Assembly (NCBI RefSeq): GCF_034259425.1
Contig: NZ_JAXIVU010000004.1
Location: forward strand, 114,339 to 178,338
Reading direction: 5' to 3'
Source: Denitrificimonas halotolerans
GTDB lineage: Bacteria; Pseudomonadota; Gammaproteobacteria; Pseudomonadales; Pseudomonadaceae
DNA: 64,000 nt
Translations under genes and position numbers: made by a program
In this document: one piece after another, positions 31,637 to 40,218 of the stretch
Layout of the letters: every line of letters begins with the position of its first letter
Numbering within the stretch: the first letter of the stretch is position 1
The notes under the pieces: model-generated
Database searches by the model: none
The model's input: only the letters and a program-made list of their open reading frames with translations
What the model was told of the DNA's origin: nothing

Positions 31637-33503
31637 ATTGCTCACTCATTTGATCGCTGAGTTTAAAGTGTTGACTACTTGCTTCAAGCTTAATTTGTGT
31701 ATTGGTTGCTAAACGCCAACCTAGTTTAGCTTTAATTGTTGTACGCTCTGTTTTATCTAACCAACTAAATCTTTGCCAGTTTGCTTCTAGTTGCGCTTGA
31801 AATTGTTCACCTTGCCATAACCAACCAAGACGAGGGCCAACACTGAGTTGAGCCCCCTTATCAAATTGGTTGTCAGCCATTAGATGTGCTTGGGCTAAAG
31901 TATAAAAACGTCCTACTGGAGTGAGCCAGGCCTTTCCAAAGCCAGTATGTAAATAACCATAGAGTCCAGCTTCTGAACCAATAAAACGATCTAACCCGCC
32001 ACTGACAGACCATGCAATAGGTCGCTGAAAATAGGTTTGCTCACTTAATGATAAAATATCGACTACTTGCAGTTGCTGTAAACGAGCTTTACCACCTTCC
32101 CATAAGCGTAGAGTTACATTAGCCATTTGAATTTGTGAGCCTGGGACAAAACCTTGTGGTGGATCCATTACCTCATGGAAGGCTGCGCGGTAATTCAGAT
32201 CAACAAAACCTAAACGATCTTTATTTGAATGTTTATGTTCATCAGAAAAAGTCGTACCAGCTTGCGCTTGTAAACGTTGGCTTAAATGACCTTCATCATC
32301 TCGATGATTCGGTTTAGAAATTGGCGAGAATGCAGTTGGTTCGGCGTACTTGGCCCGGGCAGATAATATTTCTAAAGTGCGCTGACGTAATACAGGGCTG
32401 GCTTGTTTTTTCTGGACAGCCAAGTAGCGTGCATAAGCATAAGCCAATTCTAAAGCCTGAAGGGTGTCTTGTTGGTTTAACCCTGGCACGGTGGTAGTCA
32501 CCGGTTCTGTTTGCTCAACAAGTCGCCGAGCTTGGCTCAACACTTGTTTTGAGGCCTGTTGGCTTTTATGTTCCATCTCGCTAGCCGCTGAAGGCCGGTA
32601 CTCCGTTTCACCAATTAAGCCGCGCTGTTGTAATGCACGAATTGTATCTACGGGCAAAGCTGTAAAAGTAAAATCATCGGTGACATCTATGCGTTCAGAG
32701 CTTGCATCAAGTAGTGCTAACAAGCGGTAAGAGCAGTTTTCGTCAAAGAAAAAATAGTCGAAAAACGTATCTTTAGTTTCCCAGATATGACGCACAAACT
32801 GATTGGTTTCTACGTTATCTAGATTAAGTTTGTACTCCCAAATATCGCGGTACTCCATGTGAGAGTACTCATTGGTTTTTGCATAGTAAGGTAATACCGA
32901 TACTACTCCTGGATACCCGCCAGTTAAACCTTTCCAAGAAAAAACAATTTCATTGTCATTAGGGTCAGGGTTAGCAGCAAAGTTGACACTATGTGCTAAC
33001 AATTTGTTGCTGCGTGGATCTTTTTTATCCAAGCGAATGAGTGTATGACCATACATGGATGAGGGTGAGTTAATATGCGAAGCTGGAAAAATTAAAGTTA
33101 AGTGATCAGTATTTAATTCTTGTTGCCACTTTTGGAACTCAGAGCACGGTTGGTCTTGCATATTTAACTCTGGTAATTGCTGTTTTAACCAATAATAACG
33201 GGCAGGGAATCGGCATTGAGCTGATTGATTATCCGCTAAGTTGGTTTGCATAAAAGCTTGCAAGTTTGCTTCTAGCTCATTCGTGAGTGAGCTTTTACCA
33301 TTCGGAGATAGAAAGAAATTTGGACTATCATTTTGACTAATATAACGCCCTGTAAATGTGTGGTTACGATAATGTAAAAGATGCGCCCATTGCTGGTGAG
33401 CAGCAAGGCTTGTGAGCTTTTCATGAGACAGTAAAGGCGTGTTATCAGCAAAGATTGCGGGGGGAAAAAGAATAACGCCTGCAACTAAGGAGCGTGCAAT
33501 CAT
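31602..33503 (-). CDS. DUF4105 (Lnb N-terminal domain-like) envelope protein with beta-barrel-like C-terminus
   Basis: The ATG at 33503 (MIARSLVAGVILFPPAIFA-DN) is preceded by AAGGTG; a TTG further upstream is less likely. The 633-residue exported protein has the DUF4105 domain at about 120-290, with SPSSMYGHTLIRL and FFDENCSYRLLALLD. The Cys and His there are the conserved putative catalytic residues shared with the lipoprotein N-acyltransferase Lnb. Residues about 400-633 are alternating amphipathic strands ending in an aromatic residue (NWYY), typical of an outer-membrane barrel. The substrate is unknown. Confidence 0.82.
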   Translation of the reverse strand: MIARSLVAGVILFPPAIFADNTPLLSHEKLTSLAAHQQWAHLLHYRNHTFTGRYISQNDSPNFFLSPNGKSSLTNELEANLQAFMQTNLADNQSAQCRFPARYYWLKQQLPELNMQDQPCSEFQKWQQELNTDHLTLIFPASHINSPSSMYGHTLIRLDKKDPRSNKLLAHSVNFAANPDPNDNEIVFSWKGLTGGYPGVVSVLPYYAKTNEYSHMEYRDIWEYKLNLDNVETNQFVRHIWETKDTFFDYFFFDENCSYRLLALLDASSERIDVTDDFTFTALPVDTIRALQQRGLIGETEYRPSAASEMEHKSQQASKQVLSQARRLVEQTEPVTTTVPGLNQQDTLQALELAYAYARYLAVQKKQASPVLRQRTLEILSARAKYAEPTAFSPISKPNHRDDEGHLSQRLQAQAGTTFSDEHKHSNKDRLGFVDLNYRAAFHEVMDPPQGFVPGSQIQMANVTLRLWEGGKARLQQLQVVDILSLSEQTYFQRPIAWSVSGGLDRFIGSEAGLYGYLHTGFGKAWLTPVGRFYTLAQAHLMADNQFDKGAQLSVGPRLGWLWQGEQFQAQLEANWQRFSWLDKTERTTIKAKLGWRLATNTQIKLEASSQHFKLSDQMSEQYEVKLGLNWYY

Positions 33504-33536
33504 GCTGAACACCTTATTCAACAGCAATAATGAAAG

Positions 33537-33556
33537 AAGCCCGCCGAAGCGGGCTT
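33537..33556 (-). terminator. Terminator after the DUF3015 gene
   Basis: An 8-bp GC-rich stem (aagcccgc 33537-33544, gcgggctt 33549-33556) has a tight CGAA loop and is followed on the minus strand by tctttcatt. It separates the DUF3015 gene from the DUF4105 gene, perhaps only partially. Confidence 0.7.
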
Positions 33557-33574
33557 GATATTCTGTTAAGAATA

Positions 33575-34042
33575 TTAACCTAAGTACTTCTGCAGGTCTT
33601 TATCTTGCGCCATGGCAGCTGTCATAGCTTCAAATGCAGAGGCAGAAGTTGCTTCCGTACTAAATAGTGCATCAAAGTTGGATTGAATTACACGGTTAAA
33701 AGTAGGGGTGTCTTGTGGCTCAACGCCCATAACTTCAGCGAGAGCAGCAAGGGTTTCACCTTGACCAATAGCAGCATCAGCCGCTAGTTGATCCATATTT
33801 TCATCCATAAACATGAGTGCAGAACTCAGTGGTCCATTAGCGGCTTCACAACCCAGTGTACCTGAGGTCATACCAAAGGTTTGGTTACCTGAGGTGCCGT
33901 TGGTTGTAGCTGCCAAGACATATTCGTGCCACTCGTTGGCATCAGGGAAAATTACTGTTGATCCGAGGCCGCAACCTGCCGGATTTGCTAGGGCAGCAGT
34001 AGATGCAGAAGCTAAAACGATACTGGCAATAATTTTTTTCAT
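33575..34042 (-). CDS. DUF3015 family periplasmic protein
   Basis: The 155-residue protein has a signal peptide (MKKIIASIVLASASTAALA) and the DUF3015 pattern NPAGCGLGSTVI near the mature N-terminus, with a second cysteine in SGTLGCEAANG. The C-terminal half is helical and Ala/Met-rich. Its function is unknown. In pseudomonads such a gene commonly accompanies the DUF4105 protein and a hydrolase, as here. Confidence 0.88.
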   Translation of the reverse strand: MKKIIASIVLASASTAALANPAGCGLGSTVIFPDANEWHEYVLAATTNGTSGNQTFGMTSGTLGCEAANGPLSSALMFMDENMDQLAADAAIGQGETLAALAEVMGVEPQDTPTFNRVIQSNFDALFSTEATSASAFEAMTAAMAQDKDLQKYLG

Positions 34043-34222
34043 ATGAGCATTCCTTATTCGCTAATTTTAATGCTTTGTTATTTCTAATGGAGCATTACCA
34101 AAACAATCGCTCTCGGTATGACTATATAGTCAAATTGATGGCTTTTCCATAATAATTTATTAAGCATCTTCCACATGCTCAAGTTTAGGGGTATTAACTT
34201 TACTGTAGAATGACGCTGATCT

Positions 34223-34579
34223 TTATTGGTTATCTTTTTTCTTTAATAAGTCAGCTAAGCCGGACAACCCTTTAAAAGTTTGTTGCGGACTTTTTTTACC
34301 AGCAAGTTCTTCTTTTTGATAATGCTGATCAACTTGACGCTGGTGTTCATTGTCATGGCAGTACAGGCACAATAATTCCCAATTCGAACCATCCGATGGA
34401 TTGTTATCATGATTATGATCGCGGTGATGTACTGTCAGCTCACTTAAGCCCTTACCGCTGAACTCTCGACTGCAGCGCCCACAAATGTGTGGGTACATTT
34501 TCAGTGCTTTATGGCGATAACCGCTTTCACGTTCTTTATAGTGATGAGCAAGAATTTGATCTAATTTACTGGTACTCAT
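34223..34579 (-). CDS. yajD: YajD family HNH nuclease
   Basis: The 118-residue protein shows a HNH fold with zinc ligands CGRCSREF and LCLYCHDNEHQR and the catalytic segment LTVHHRDHNHDNNPSDGSNWELLC. This matches the conserved housekeeping protein YajD. The biological substrate is not known. It overlaps the upstream ydhR-like gene by ATGA, so the two are translated together. Confidence 0.9.
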   Translation of the reverse strand: MSTSKLDQILAHHYKERESGYRHKALKMYPHICGRCSREFSGKGLSELTVHHRDHNHDNNPSDGSNWELLCLYCHDNEHQRQVDQHYQKEELAGKKSPQQTFKGLSGLADLLKKKDNQ

Positions 34580-34881
34580 TGAATGGGACCTTTACAAATT
34601 TTACTTAAGGGAGCATTTACATTGAATAGCTTGGCCTTAATATCTGTAATACCAGCAGCTGTTAAGCGAGTTTTGTGCATTTTTAAGTAACTTTGTGCAG
34701 ATTCTGCATCGCTAAATAAGTATAAGCCGCCAGCTTCTTGAGTTTGTGCGTTTTCTGTCCATATTTTCCAGAGTAGTCCAGGTTCTGTAGCAATAGACTC
34801 GGCTAATGCTTTCATTGCTTGACTCATTTCAGGGCCGAAAGGCCCCTTAAAAGGAAAGTTGATCTGTAAAACTGTTTGCAT
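34576..34881 (-). CDS. ydhR: YdhR-like putative monooxygenase
   Basis: The 101-residue single-domain protein of the dimeric alpha/beta ferredoxin-like monooxygenase superfamily has the YdhR signatures LQINFPFKGPFG, GLLWKIWTEN and AGGLYLFSDAESAQSYL. The length matches E. coli YdhR. Its substrate is unknown. The right end of the TnpB element lies about 28 bp upstream of its start, so its promoter may have been altered by that insertion. Confidence 0.88.
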   Translation of the reverse strand: MQTVLQINFPFKGPFGPEMSQAMKALAESIATEPGLLWKIWTENAQTQEAGGLYLFSDAESAQSYLKMHKTRLTAAGITDIKAKLFNVNAPLSKICKGPIQ

Positions 34882-34908
34882 TGTCCTGCTCCAGCAATAT
34901 TTAAAAGA

Positions 34909-35664
34909 TTGACATCTTCCCCGACCTAAAGGACAGGGATTCCTACTGCTAGACGACCATGCCCGGCCGCGAGAATGTTACGTGCCGCGTTGATATCGCG
35001 ATCGTGGGTGACACCACACCCACTGCACGTCCATTCTCTTATTTCAAGTCCTGCGATACCTTTCGGCCTCGATTCGGGCAAGCTGCCACAACTCGAACAG
35101 GTAGCAGTATCGGTCAAACCAAGCTCAATACCAATACGGTCTTGGTCTTTGATTGGCTCAACCTCCACATCAACCACTACATTAAAGTACCAGCGGCCAC
35201 GGGCATCTTCGTTGAAGCTACCAGAGCGGAATTTATATTGGCTCAGGCCGTAGCTGTCCCACACCTTGAAGTAGTGGCCATTATGGTAGACCTGCCCGTT
35301 TTTCCATTGAGCTGCACCGGTATTGACGGGTATCCAGCCCAGTGAGCGGCGTACACCGCCTGATTTGCGCCAGTTCAGCCGCACCTTATTAAACTGCTTG
35401 CGGCGTGTGACATACTCACCTGTAATGCACTGTAAGGTTTGACTGTGCAGCCCAAGCTCTTTACCTGCGCCCTTAGTGTAGGGATGCATATCAAAAGCAG
35501 ACAAAAACACACCACGCTCTTTTTAGCAGGGGCACATGCCTGTCTCGGACTCGGGCTCGGACTTTTAATATTTTGGTGTGCCTTATTATGCTGTATACAA
35601 TACCAGTACCAACCTATACTGCAAAGACTTTAGCAGTCTGTTAAGGGGCTGCTTACGCAGCCCT
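34909..35664 (-). mobile_element. IS200/IS605-type element remnant (tnpB only)
   Basis: The right end is recognisable. The TnpB tail GIPVL-stop is encoded by GGAATCCCTGTCCTTTAG, followed by GTCGGGGAAGATGTCAA, the usual omega-RNA 3' scaffold end of this element type, ending near 34909. No tnpA transposase is present. The left end is uncertain: a stem-loop gggctgc-ttac-gcagccc (35646-35663) could be its left-end hairpin or an unrelated REP-like sequence. Only the tnpB pseudogene remains inside. Confidence 0.7.
34926..35510 (-). pseudogene. tnpB: Truncated, nuclease-dead TnpB
   Basis: The 194-codon open frame (GTG start) preserves part of the TnpB wedge region (FLSAFDMHPYTKG, CITGEYVTRRKQFN, WDSYGLSQYKFRSG). 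RuvC-I reads IGIELGLTD with Glu in place of the catalytic Asp. It then jumps directly into the zinc ribbon (TCSSCGSL ... WTCSGCG) and RuvC-III (HDRDINAARNIL). The roughly 100 residues that hold RuvC-II are missing, in frame, probably by recombination between similar TCS codons. The usual N-terminus is also absent. It cannot cut DNA. Confidence 0.88.
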
Positions 35665-35892
35665 CGCTATCCATCCCTGCACTAAAAGTACGAAGTCTTA
35701 TGCAATTTTGATAATAGATCGTGATGAAGACATGCTCAAGATATTTAGGAGCAGAGAAAGGCTAATATGCTTTTGTAGTCAGCAGATCTATACCCATATA
35801 GATATATAGAGGAGGTTGGTTTCGGCTAATTCCTTGAAGCCGCTGCATATTAAAACTACGTCTTGTACGTATATTAAGTGTACAGCCTAACC
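35665..35892. other. Intergenic, nothing recognised
   Basis: This AT-rich stretch lies between the TnpB remnant and the ygfZ terminator. It contains short palindromic AT runs (atatagatatata) but no reading frame or RNA that I can support. Confidence 0.4.
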
Positions 35893-35922
35893 AAAAACGC
35901 CCTTCTATTGGCAGTAGGGCGC
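35893..35922 (-). terminator. Terminator of ygfZ
   Basis: On the minus strand, GCGCCCT and AGGGCG pair around a 12-nt loop (6-bp core plus 2 more pairs across a mismatch) and are followed by TTTTTGG. It lies 33 bp past the ygfZ stop. Confidence 0.75.
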
Positions 35923-35954
35923 TTCATTTTAGTGCGATGATGAGAGATAAGTTT

Positions 35955-36896
35955 TTAGCGTAAAATTTCGCGTTCAGTATCAAGTTTATAGGGTAAATCT
36001 AGCAACTCAAGTAGGTTTTTCTCATTGCCTTCTAGATAAATACGACCATCATTTACAGCGTCATCTAGCGCTGTAGCCAATAGTTCAATACCACCTTCAG
36101 TTTCCGCGGCATTGATGACCTCACCGACAGCGCTGGAATGCACTGGAGAGAGTAATGATGCACCGATTTCAGGTAACTCGTTACCGACCCATTTAAAACG
36201 GTACATGTGACGCTTCAGCTTACCCAGGTATTGCATTCGCGCAACGATTTCTTGGCCAGTGTAACAACCTTTTTTAAAACTAACGGCGTCAAGAGCGGGA
36301 AGATTCAGCATTTGTGGAATAAGCTTTTCGCGCACAGGTAAAGTCACGTGACCAATACCACTGCGAATCAATCCTAGTTGCCATGTATTAAGCGGGGCTT
36401 GCGGTAATAGATTTAATAAACGTTTACGTAAGCAGGGGCCTTCATCAGATTTACACCATAGCTCTACTAAGTCGGTAGAAACACGCACTGCAATCATTTG
36501 ATTGTGGTGTACAGTGCTATTGATTTCAGTTGGCAGCTCAATGCCTAAAGTATCTAAAACATCATCTGCTTTAAACAGCCCAAAACGACTCCATAACGCA
36601 CTTTCATCTGTGAGTTTCGATTTGGAAAAAACTGCGTATTTTTGCAGCTCTGTCAATTGTTCGATTAAAATCTTGCTATCCATAGCTAATAAATAGCCAT
36701 CATTTTCTAAAAGTACACGGAAACTTGATAACATGCGTCCCTTTGGCGTACAGCGTGCACCTAAACTGCTGCGCTCATCGTTGATGTAGGCAAGGTTGCA
36801 GGTGACTTGTCCTTGGAGGAAAGATTTAGCATCTGCGCCGCGTACGGCTAAAACGCCTTCGTGATTTAATACTGTAAAACTTGCACAACCAGTCAT
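35955..36896 (-). CDS. ygfZ: Folate-binding Fe-S cluster assembly protein YgfZ
   Basis: The 313-residue T-protein-like protein assists repair or assembly of some Fe-S enzymes. The diagnostic motif is KGCYTGQEIVARMQYLGKLKR (near residue 210), with the conserved cysteine. The N-terminal VLAVRGADAKSFLQGQVTCN block is also typical. It is divergent from sdhE, whose product flavinylates succinate dehydrogenase, the usual neighbour in gamma-proteobacteria. Confidence 0.94.
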   Translation of the reverse strand: MTGCASFTVLNHEGVLAVRGADAKSFLQGQVTCNLAYINDERSSLGARCTPKGRMLSSFRVLLENDGYLLAMDSKILIEQLTELQKYAVFSKSKLTDESALWSRFGLFKADDVLDTLGIELPTEINSTVHHNQMIAVRVSTDLVELWCKSDEGPCLRKRLLNLLPQAPLNTWQLGLIRSGIGHVTLPVREKLIPQMLNLPALDAVSFKKGCYTGQEIVARMQYLGKLKRHMYRFKWVGNELPEIGASLLSPVHSSAVGEVINAAETEGGIELLATALDDAVNDGRIYLEGNEKNLLELLDLPYKLDTEREILR

Positions 36897-37015
36897 GACT
36901 GTCTCGCTTGTTAATAATGCGTGCGTCTATCATAGAGTGCTTAAAGCCTCTTGTCAGCGCATGCGTCTTTGTTAAACCTGTCTTATACTAATACTATTAA
37001 TTTTTGGAGTGCACC

Positions 37016-37270
37016 ATGTCTACTGAAGTCGAAGTAAAACGTCTCTATTGGCACAGCCGTCGAGGCATGTGGGAGCTAGATCAACTACTGGTTCCTTTTG
37101 TTGAAGAACAGTATTTAAAATTGGATGAAGCTGATCGTGAACGTTACCGCGCTTTACTTGACTGTGAAGATCAAGATATTTTTGCTTGGTGCATGCTGCG
37201 CTCTGAGCCTGATAATCCGGACTTAAAGCGCATTGTAGAATTAGTTTTGGAACATGCTAAACCGAAATAA
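37016..37270 (+). CDS. sdhE: FAD assembly factor SdhE
   Basis: Promotes covalent FAD attachment to succinate dehydrogenase and fumarate reductase. ATG 37016 is chosen because GGAG ends 6 nt before it; an upstream TTG adds four residues. The 84-residue helical protein has the key RGMWELD motif (RRGMWELDQLL, about residue 14) and the DxDIFxWxMxRxxP segment as DQDIFAWCMLRSEPDN. Its end overlaps ygfX by 17 bp. Confidence 0.95.
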   Translation: MSTEVEVKRLYWHSRRGMWELDQLLVPFVEEQYLKLDEADRERYRALLDCEDQDIFAWCMLRSEPDNPDLKRIVELVLEHAKPK

Positions 37271-37721
37271 ACAAGATTTGCACTGTTTCTGGCAGCCTTC
37301 CTTAAGGCTGTCATGGGCCGTGTTATTGATTTCTAGCCTAGGCTATTTTGCAGTCTTTATAGCAAATAGCCATTGGGGGGTAAAATTTGGAATAGTGTTA
37401 CTATTGAGCATGCATGTCTTGCGACACCTGCTTATTTTACTACACTATTCCACTCCTAAACTTAGATTAGGTCTTCGATATAGTACTGAAACTGGTTGGC
37501 AGCTTTGGTGTGCACAGCAGGGGTGGAGGTGTATACAGCTTCGCTCTGATAGTATTGCTGTTCCAACATTGATTTTACTGCGCTATCGTTTTGCTGGGCA
37601 GCGACTGTATCGAGCAGTTGTACTTCCAGCTGATTGTTTACCGCAAGACGACCATCGTCGCCTGCGGGTACGTTTGAGGTTTAGTCGTCAGCGTTGGCGC
37701 GCGGCAATGGTGACAAAATAG
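37254..37721 (+). CDS. ygfX: YgfX family inner-membrane protein
   Basis: The 155-residue protein has a short polar start, two transmembrane helices (about 18-36 and 42-60), and a soluble C-terminal part rich in Arg/Leu strands. This is the YgfX (CptA) architecture, and the gene overlaps sdhE, its normal partner. In E. coli the pair was discussed as a toxin-antitoxin system, but the conserved role is more likely tied to SdhE or the envelope. It overlaps convergent nadB by 41 bp. Confidence 0.82.
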   Translation: MLNRNKQDLHCFWQPSLRLSWAVLLISSLGYFAVFIANSHWGVKFGIVLLLSMHVLRHLLILLHYSTPKLRLGLRYSTETGWQLWCAQQGWRCIQLRSDSIAVPTLILLRYRFAGQRLYRAVVLPADCLPQDDHRRLRVRLRFSRQRWRAAMVTK

Positions 37722-39312
37722 TATCCTGAGGCTGATCACTTAAGTTGGGGTAGTCTAAAGTATAATGCAGGCCTCGACTTTCTTTTCGTTTCATAGCTGA
37801 GCGAATGATCAATTCTGCCACTAAAACAAGGTTACGTAACTCAATCAAGTCTCGACTGACACGGTAGTTACTATAAAACTCATTGATTTCATATTCCAAC
37901 AAACGAGCACGATGTAGTGCTCTGAGTAAACGTTTATTTGTACGCACGATGCCAACATAATTCCACATAAAACGCCGTAACTCTTCCCAGTTATGGGTGA
38001 TAATAACGTCTTCATCTGAGTCTCTAACTAAGCTAGCATCCCAATGTGGTAAATCGGATGGTAAAGGAACTTGTGAGTCAAGGAGTGTTATATCTTTGGC
38101 GGCTGCTCGTGCATATACAAAACATTCAAGCAATGAATTACTAGCCATTCGATTAGCGCCATGTAGACCTGTGAAGCTAGTCTCACCGACTGCATACAAA
38201 TTGGCTAAGTCGGTGTGACCATGTTGATCTACCGCGACACCGCCACATGTGTAGTGTGCTGCGGGCACCACGGGAATAGGATCTTGAGTGATGTCGAAAC
38301 CAAAAGACAAACAGCGTTCGTAAACCGTTGGAAAGTGTTCTTTAATAAAGTCTGCCGGTTTATGGCTGATATCAAGGTAGACACATTCTATTCCAAGGCG
38401 CTTCATTTCATGGTCAATGGCGCGCGCGACAATATCACGTGGTGCGAGTTCTTCACGGCTATCAAAGCGAGACATAAAGCGCTCACCATTAGGTAGTTTT
38501 AAATGGGCTCCTTCACCACGTAAAGCTTCGGTAATTAAGAAATTTTTTGCTTCAGGGTGATACAGACAGGTAGGGTGAAACTGATTGAACTCCATGTTGC
38601 CAACACTGCAACCTGCACGCCATGCCATGGCAACACCATCGCCGCATGCACTGTCCGGATTGCTAGTGTATAAATATACTTTAGCAGCGCCTCCAGTTGC
38701 TAAAACAGTGAATCGTGCTGCATAAGTGTCCACTTCATTGGTAGCGCTATTAAGCACATAGGCGCCTAGACACGCATCAGTTTGAGTGTCACGATTCAGT
38801 TTTTTACTTGTAATCAGGTCAATTGCAGCCTGTTGTTCAATAAGATGAATATTTTCGCGTTGTCGAGCATGCTCTAATAAAGTTGAGAAGATAGCAGCTC
38901 CGGTAGCATCTGCCGCATGAATAATTCGCCTGTGGCTGTGTCCGCCTTCACGAGTTAAGTGATAATCAAATAAACTGTTAGTTGATTCGCTTGGCTCATT
39001 GCGTGTAAAGGGAACGCCTTGCTCAATGAGCCAATCAATGGCACTGCGGCTGTTTTCAACTGTAAAATGCACCGCATCTTCATTACACAAGCCAGCACCT
39101 GCTACCAGGGTGTCTTGTACGTGGGATTCAATCGTATCAGTTTCATCAAGGACTCCGGCAACACCGCCTTGAGCCCAGTAGGTAGATCCACTGGATAAGT
39201 TTCCTTTACTTAATACGGCAATACTTAAATGTTGTGGTAGCGTCAAGGCAGTGGTCAAACCTGCTGCACCGCTACCGATAATTAGAACGTCATACTGGTA
39301 ATATTGGCTCAT
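37681..39312 (-). CDS. nadB: L-aspartate oxidase
   Basis: FAD enzyme that makes iminoaspartate for NAD synthesis. The ATG at 39312 (MSQYYQYDVLIIGSGAAGL) puts the Rossmann GxGxxG 14 residues from the start; an upstream TTG is unlikely. Of 543 residues, motifs include GSTYWAQGGVAGVLDETD, HSHRRIIHAAD with catalytic residues, FNQFHPTCLYH, RGEGAHL, and PAAHYTCGGVAVDQHG. A fumarate reductase-like C-terminal helical domain follows. The position beside algU matches Pseudomonas. Confidence 0.96.
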   Translation of the reverse strand: MSQYYQYDVLIIGSGAAGLTTALTLPQHLSIAVLSKGNLSSGSTYWAQGGVAGVLDETDTIESHVQDTLVAGAGLCNEDAVHFTVENSRSAIDWLIEQGVPFTRNEPSESTNSLFDYHLTREGGHSHRRIIHAADATGAAIFSTLLEHARQRENIHLIEQQAAIDLITSKKLNRDTQTDACLGAYVLNSATNEVDTYAARFTVLATGGAAKVYLYTSNPDSACGDGVAMAWRAGCSVGNMEFNQFHPTCLYHPEAKNFLITEALRGEGAHLKLPNGERFMSRFDSREELAPRDIVARAIDHEMKRLGIECVYLDISHKPADFIKEHFPTVYERCLSFGFDITQDPIPVVPAAHYTCGGVAVDQHGHTDLANLYAVGETSFTGLHGANRMASNSLLECFVYARAAAKDITLLDSQVPLPSDLPHWDASLVRDSDEDVIITHNWEELRRFMWNYVGIVRTNKRLLRALHRARLLEYEINEFYSNYRVSRDLIELRNLVLVAELIIRSAMKRKESRGLHYTLDYPNLSDQPQDTILSPLPRANADD

Positions 39313-39384
39313 TAGAACAATCCACTGCAAAGACGTCGACTAGTATAGCGCTGCTTTGCTTTTTAATAATACTGACAATGCTGG

Positions 39385-39412
39385 GAACTTTTACTGCACT
39401 TGCTAGCTCAAT
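39385..39412 (+). promoter_or_regulatory. Probable AlgU (sigma-E type) promoter of the algU operon
   Basis: GAACTT at 39385-39390 is the consensus -35 of AlgU/RpoE promoters. After a 17-bp spacer comes TCAAT (39408-39412), a fair -10. It lies about 195 bp before the algU start, consistent with autoregulation known for this operon in Pseudomonas. Match to the -10 is only partial. Confidence 0.55.
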
Positions 39413-39605
39413 AGATAAATATTAATCAGCAACACGCAGAAAAGTGGGAAACGTTACAGTAGAGTGAGGGCAGAACACAGTTGTGATAGGTCTAGTTTTC
39501 GACACCAACTGGGTACTGTATATGTTTATTGCGGAGAAAAATTATGGCGCACAATGATTGTGCTATTAGAAATCATGTTGCGAGATGGCTCGTTAGGGAT
39601 TTTGC

Positions 39606-40187
39606 ATGACGCCAGATGACGACCAGCAGCTGGTGAAGCGAGTACAAGGTGGTGATAAGCGGGCCTTCGATTTATTAGTATTAAAGTATCAACATCGAAT
39701 CTTAGGTTTGGTTGTGCGTTTTGTACATGACCCTCATGAGGCTCAGGATGTGACTCAAGAAGCATTCATTAAGGCTTATCGTGCGCTAGCGAATTTTCGT
39801 GGTGATAGTGCCTTTTATACTTGGCTTTATCGTATCGCCATTAATACCGCAAAAAACTATTTAGTATCACGTAATCGTCGCCCGCCCAGCAGCGATGTCG
39901 ATGCGAATGACGCTGAGTTTTATGATGGTGATCACGGCTTAAAAGATATGGCATCCCCCGAGCGCTTAATGCTGCGTGATGAAATAGATGAAACTGTCAG
40001 AGAGAGTATTAAACAGCTACCTGATGATTTGCGCCGCGCACTAACTTTGCGGGAATTTGATGGTCTGAGTTACGAGGACATTGCAACGGTAATGGAGTGT
40101 CCGGTCGGTACAGTGCGTTCGCGCATTTTTCGAGCACGTGAGGCTGTGGACAAAGCCTTACGGCCCTTATTGCAAGACGCCCAGTAG
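39606..40187 (+). CDS. algU: RNA polymerase sigma factor AlgU (RpoE)
   Basis: ECF sigma factor for envelope stress and, in Pseudomonas, alginate control. The 193-residue protein has region 2 (KRAFDLLVLKYQHRILGLVVRFVHDPHEAQDVTQEAFIKAYRAL, about 19-62) and region 4 (LPDDLRRALTLREFDGLSYEDIATVMECPVGTVRSRIFRAREA). The sequence is very close to the AlgU consensus. It is followed by mucA, mucB, mucC and mucD, its regulators. Confidence 0.97.
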   Translation: MTPDDDQQLVKRVQGGDKRAFDLLVLKYQHRILGLVVRFVHDPHEAQDVTQEAFIKAYRALANFRGDSAFYTWLYRIAINTAKNYLVSRNRRPPSSDVDANDAEFYDGDHGLKDMASPERLMLRDEIDETVRESIKQLPDDLRRALTLREFDGLSYEDIATVMECPVGTVRSRIFRAREAVDKALRPLLQDAQ

Positions 40188-40218
40188 TGCGCAACGCAAG
40201 CCAAAAGAGGAATCTAAC

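Noticed and set aside
34926..35510. TnpB derivative as an active RNA-guided nuclease or proven TldR repressor
   Set aside because: The catalytic Asp is changed and RuvC-II is deleted, so it is not a nuclease; TldR proteins keep the full fold, which this one does not.
35550..35568. Repeated CTCGGA/CTCGGG hexamers before the TnpB remnant
   Set aside because: Only three imperfect units; too few to call a repeat element.
37016..37721. sdhE-ygfX as a toxin-antitoxin pair
   Set aside because: SdhE has an established flavinylation role and carries its RGM motif; the toxin idea for YgfX is not needed to explain the pair.
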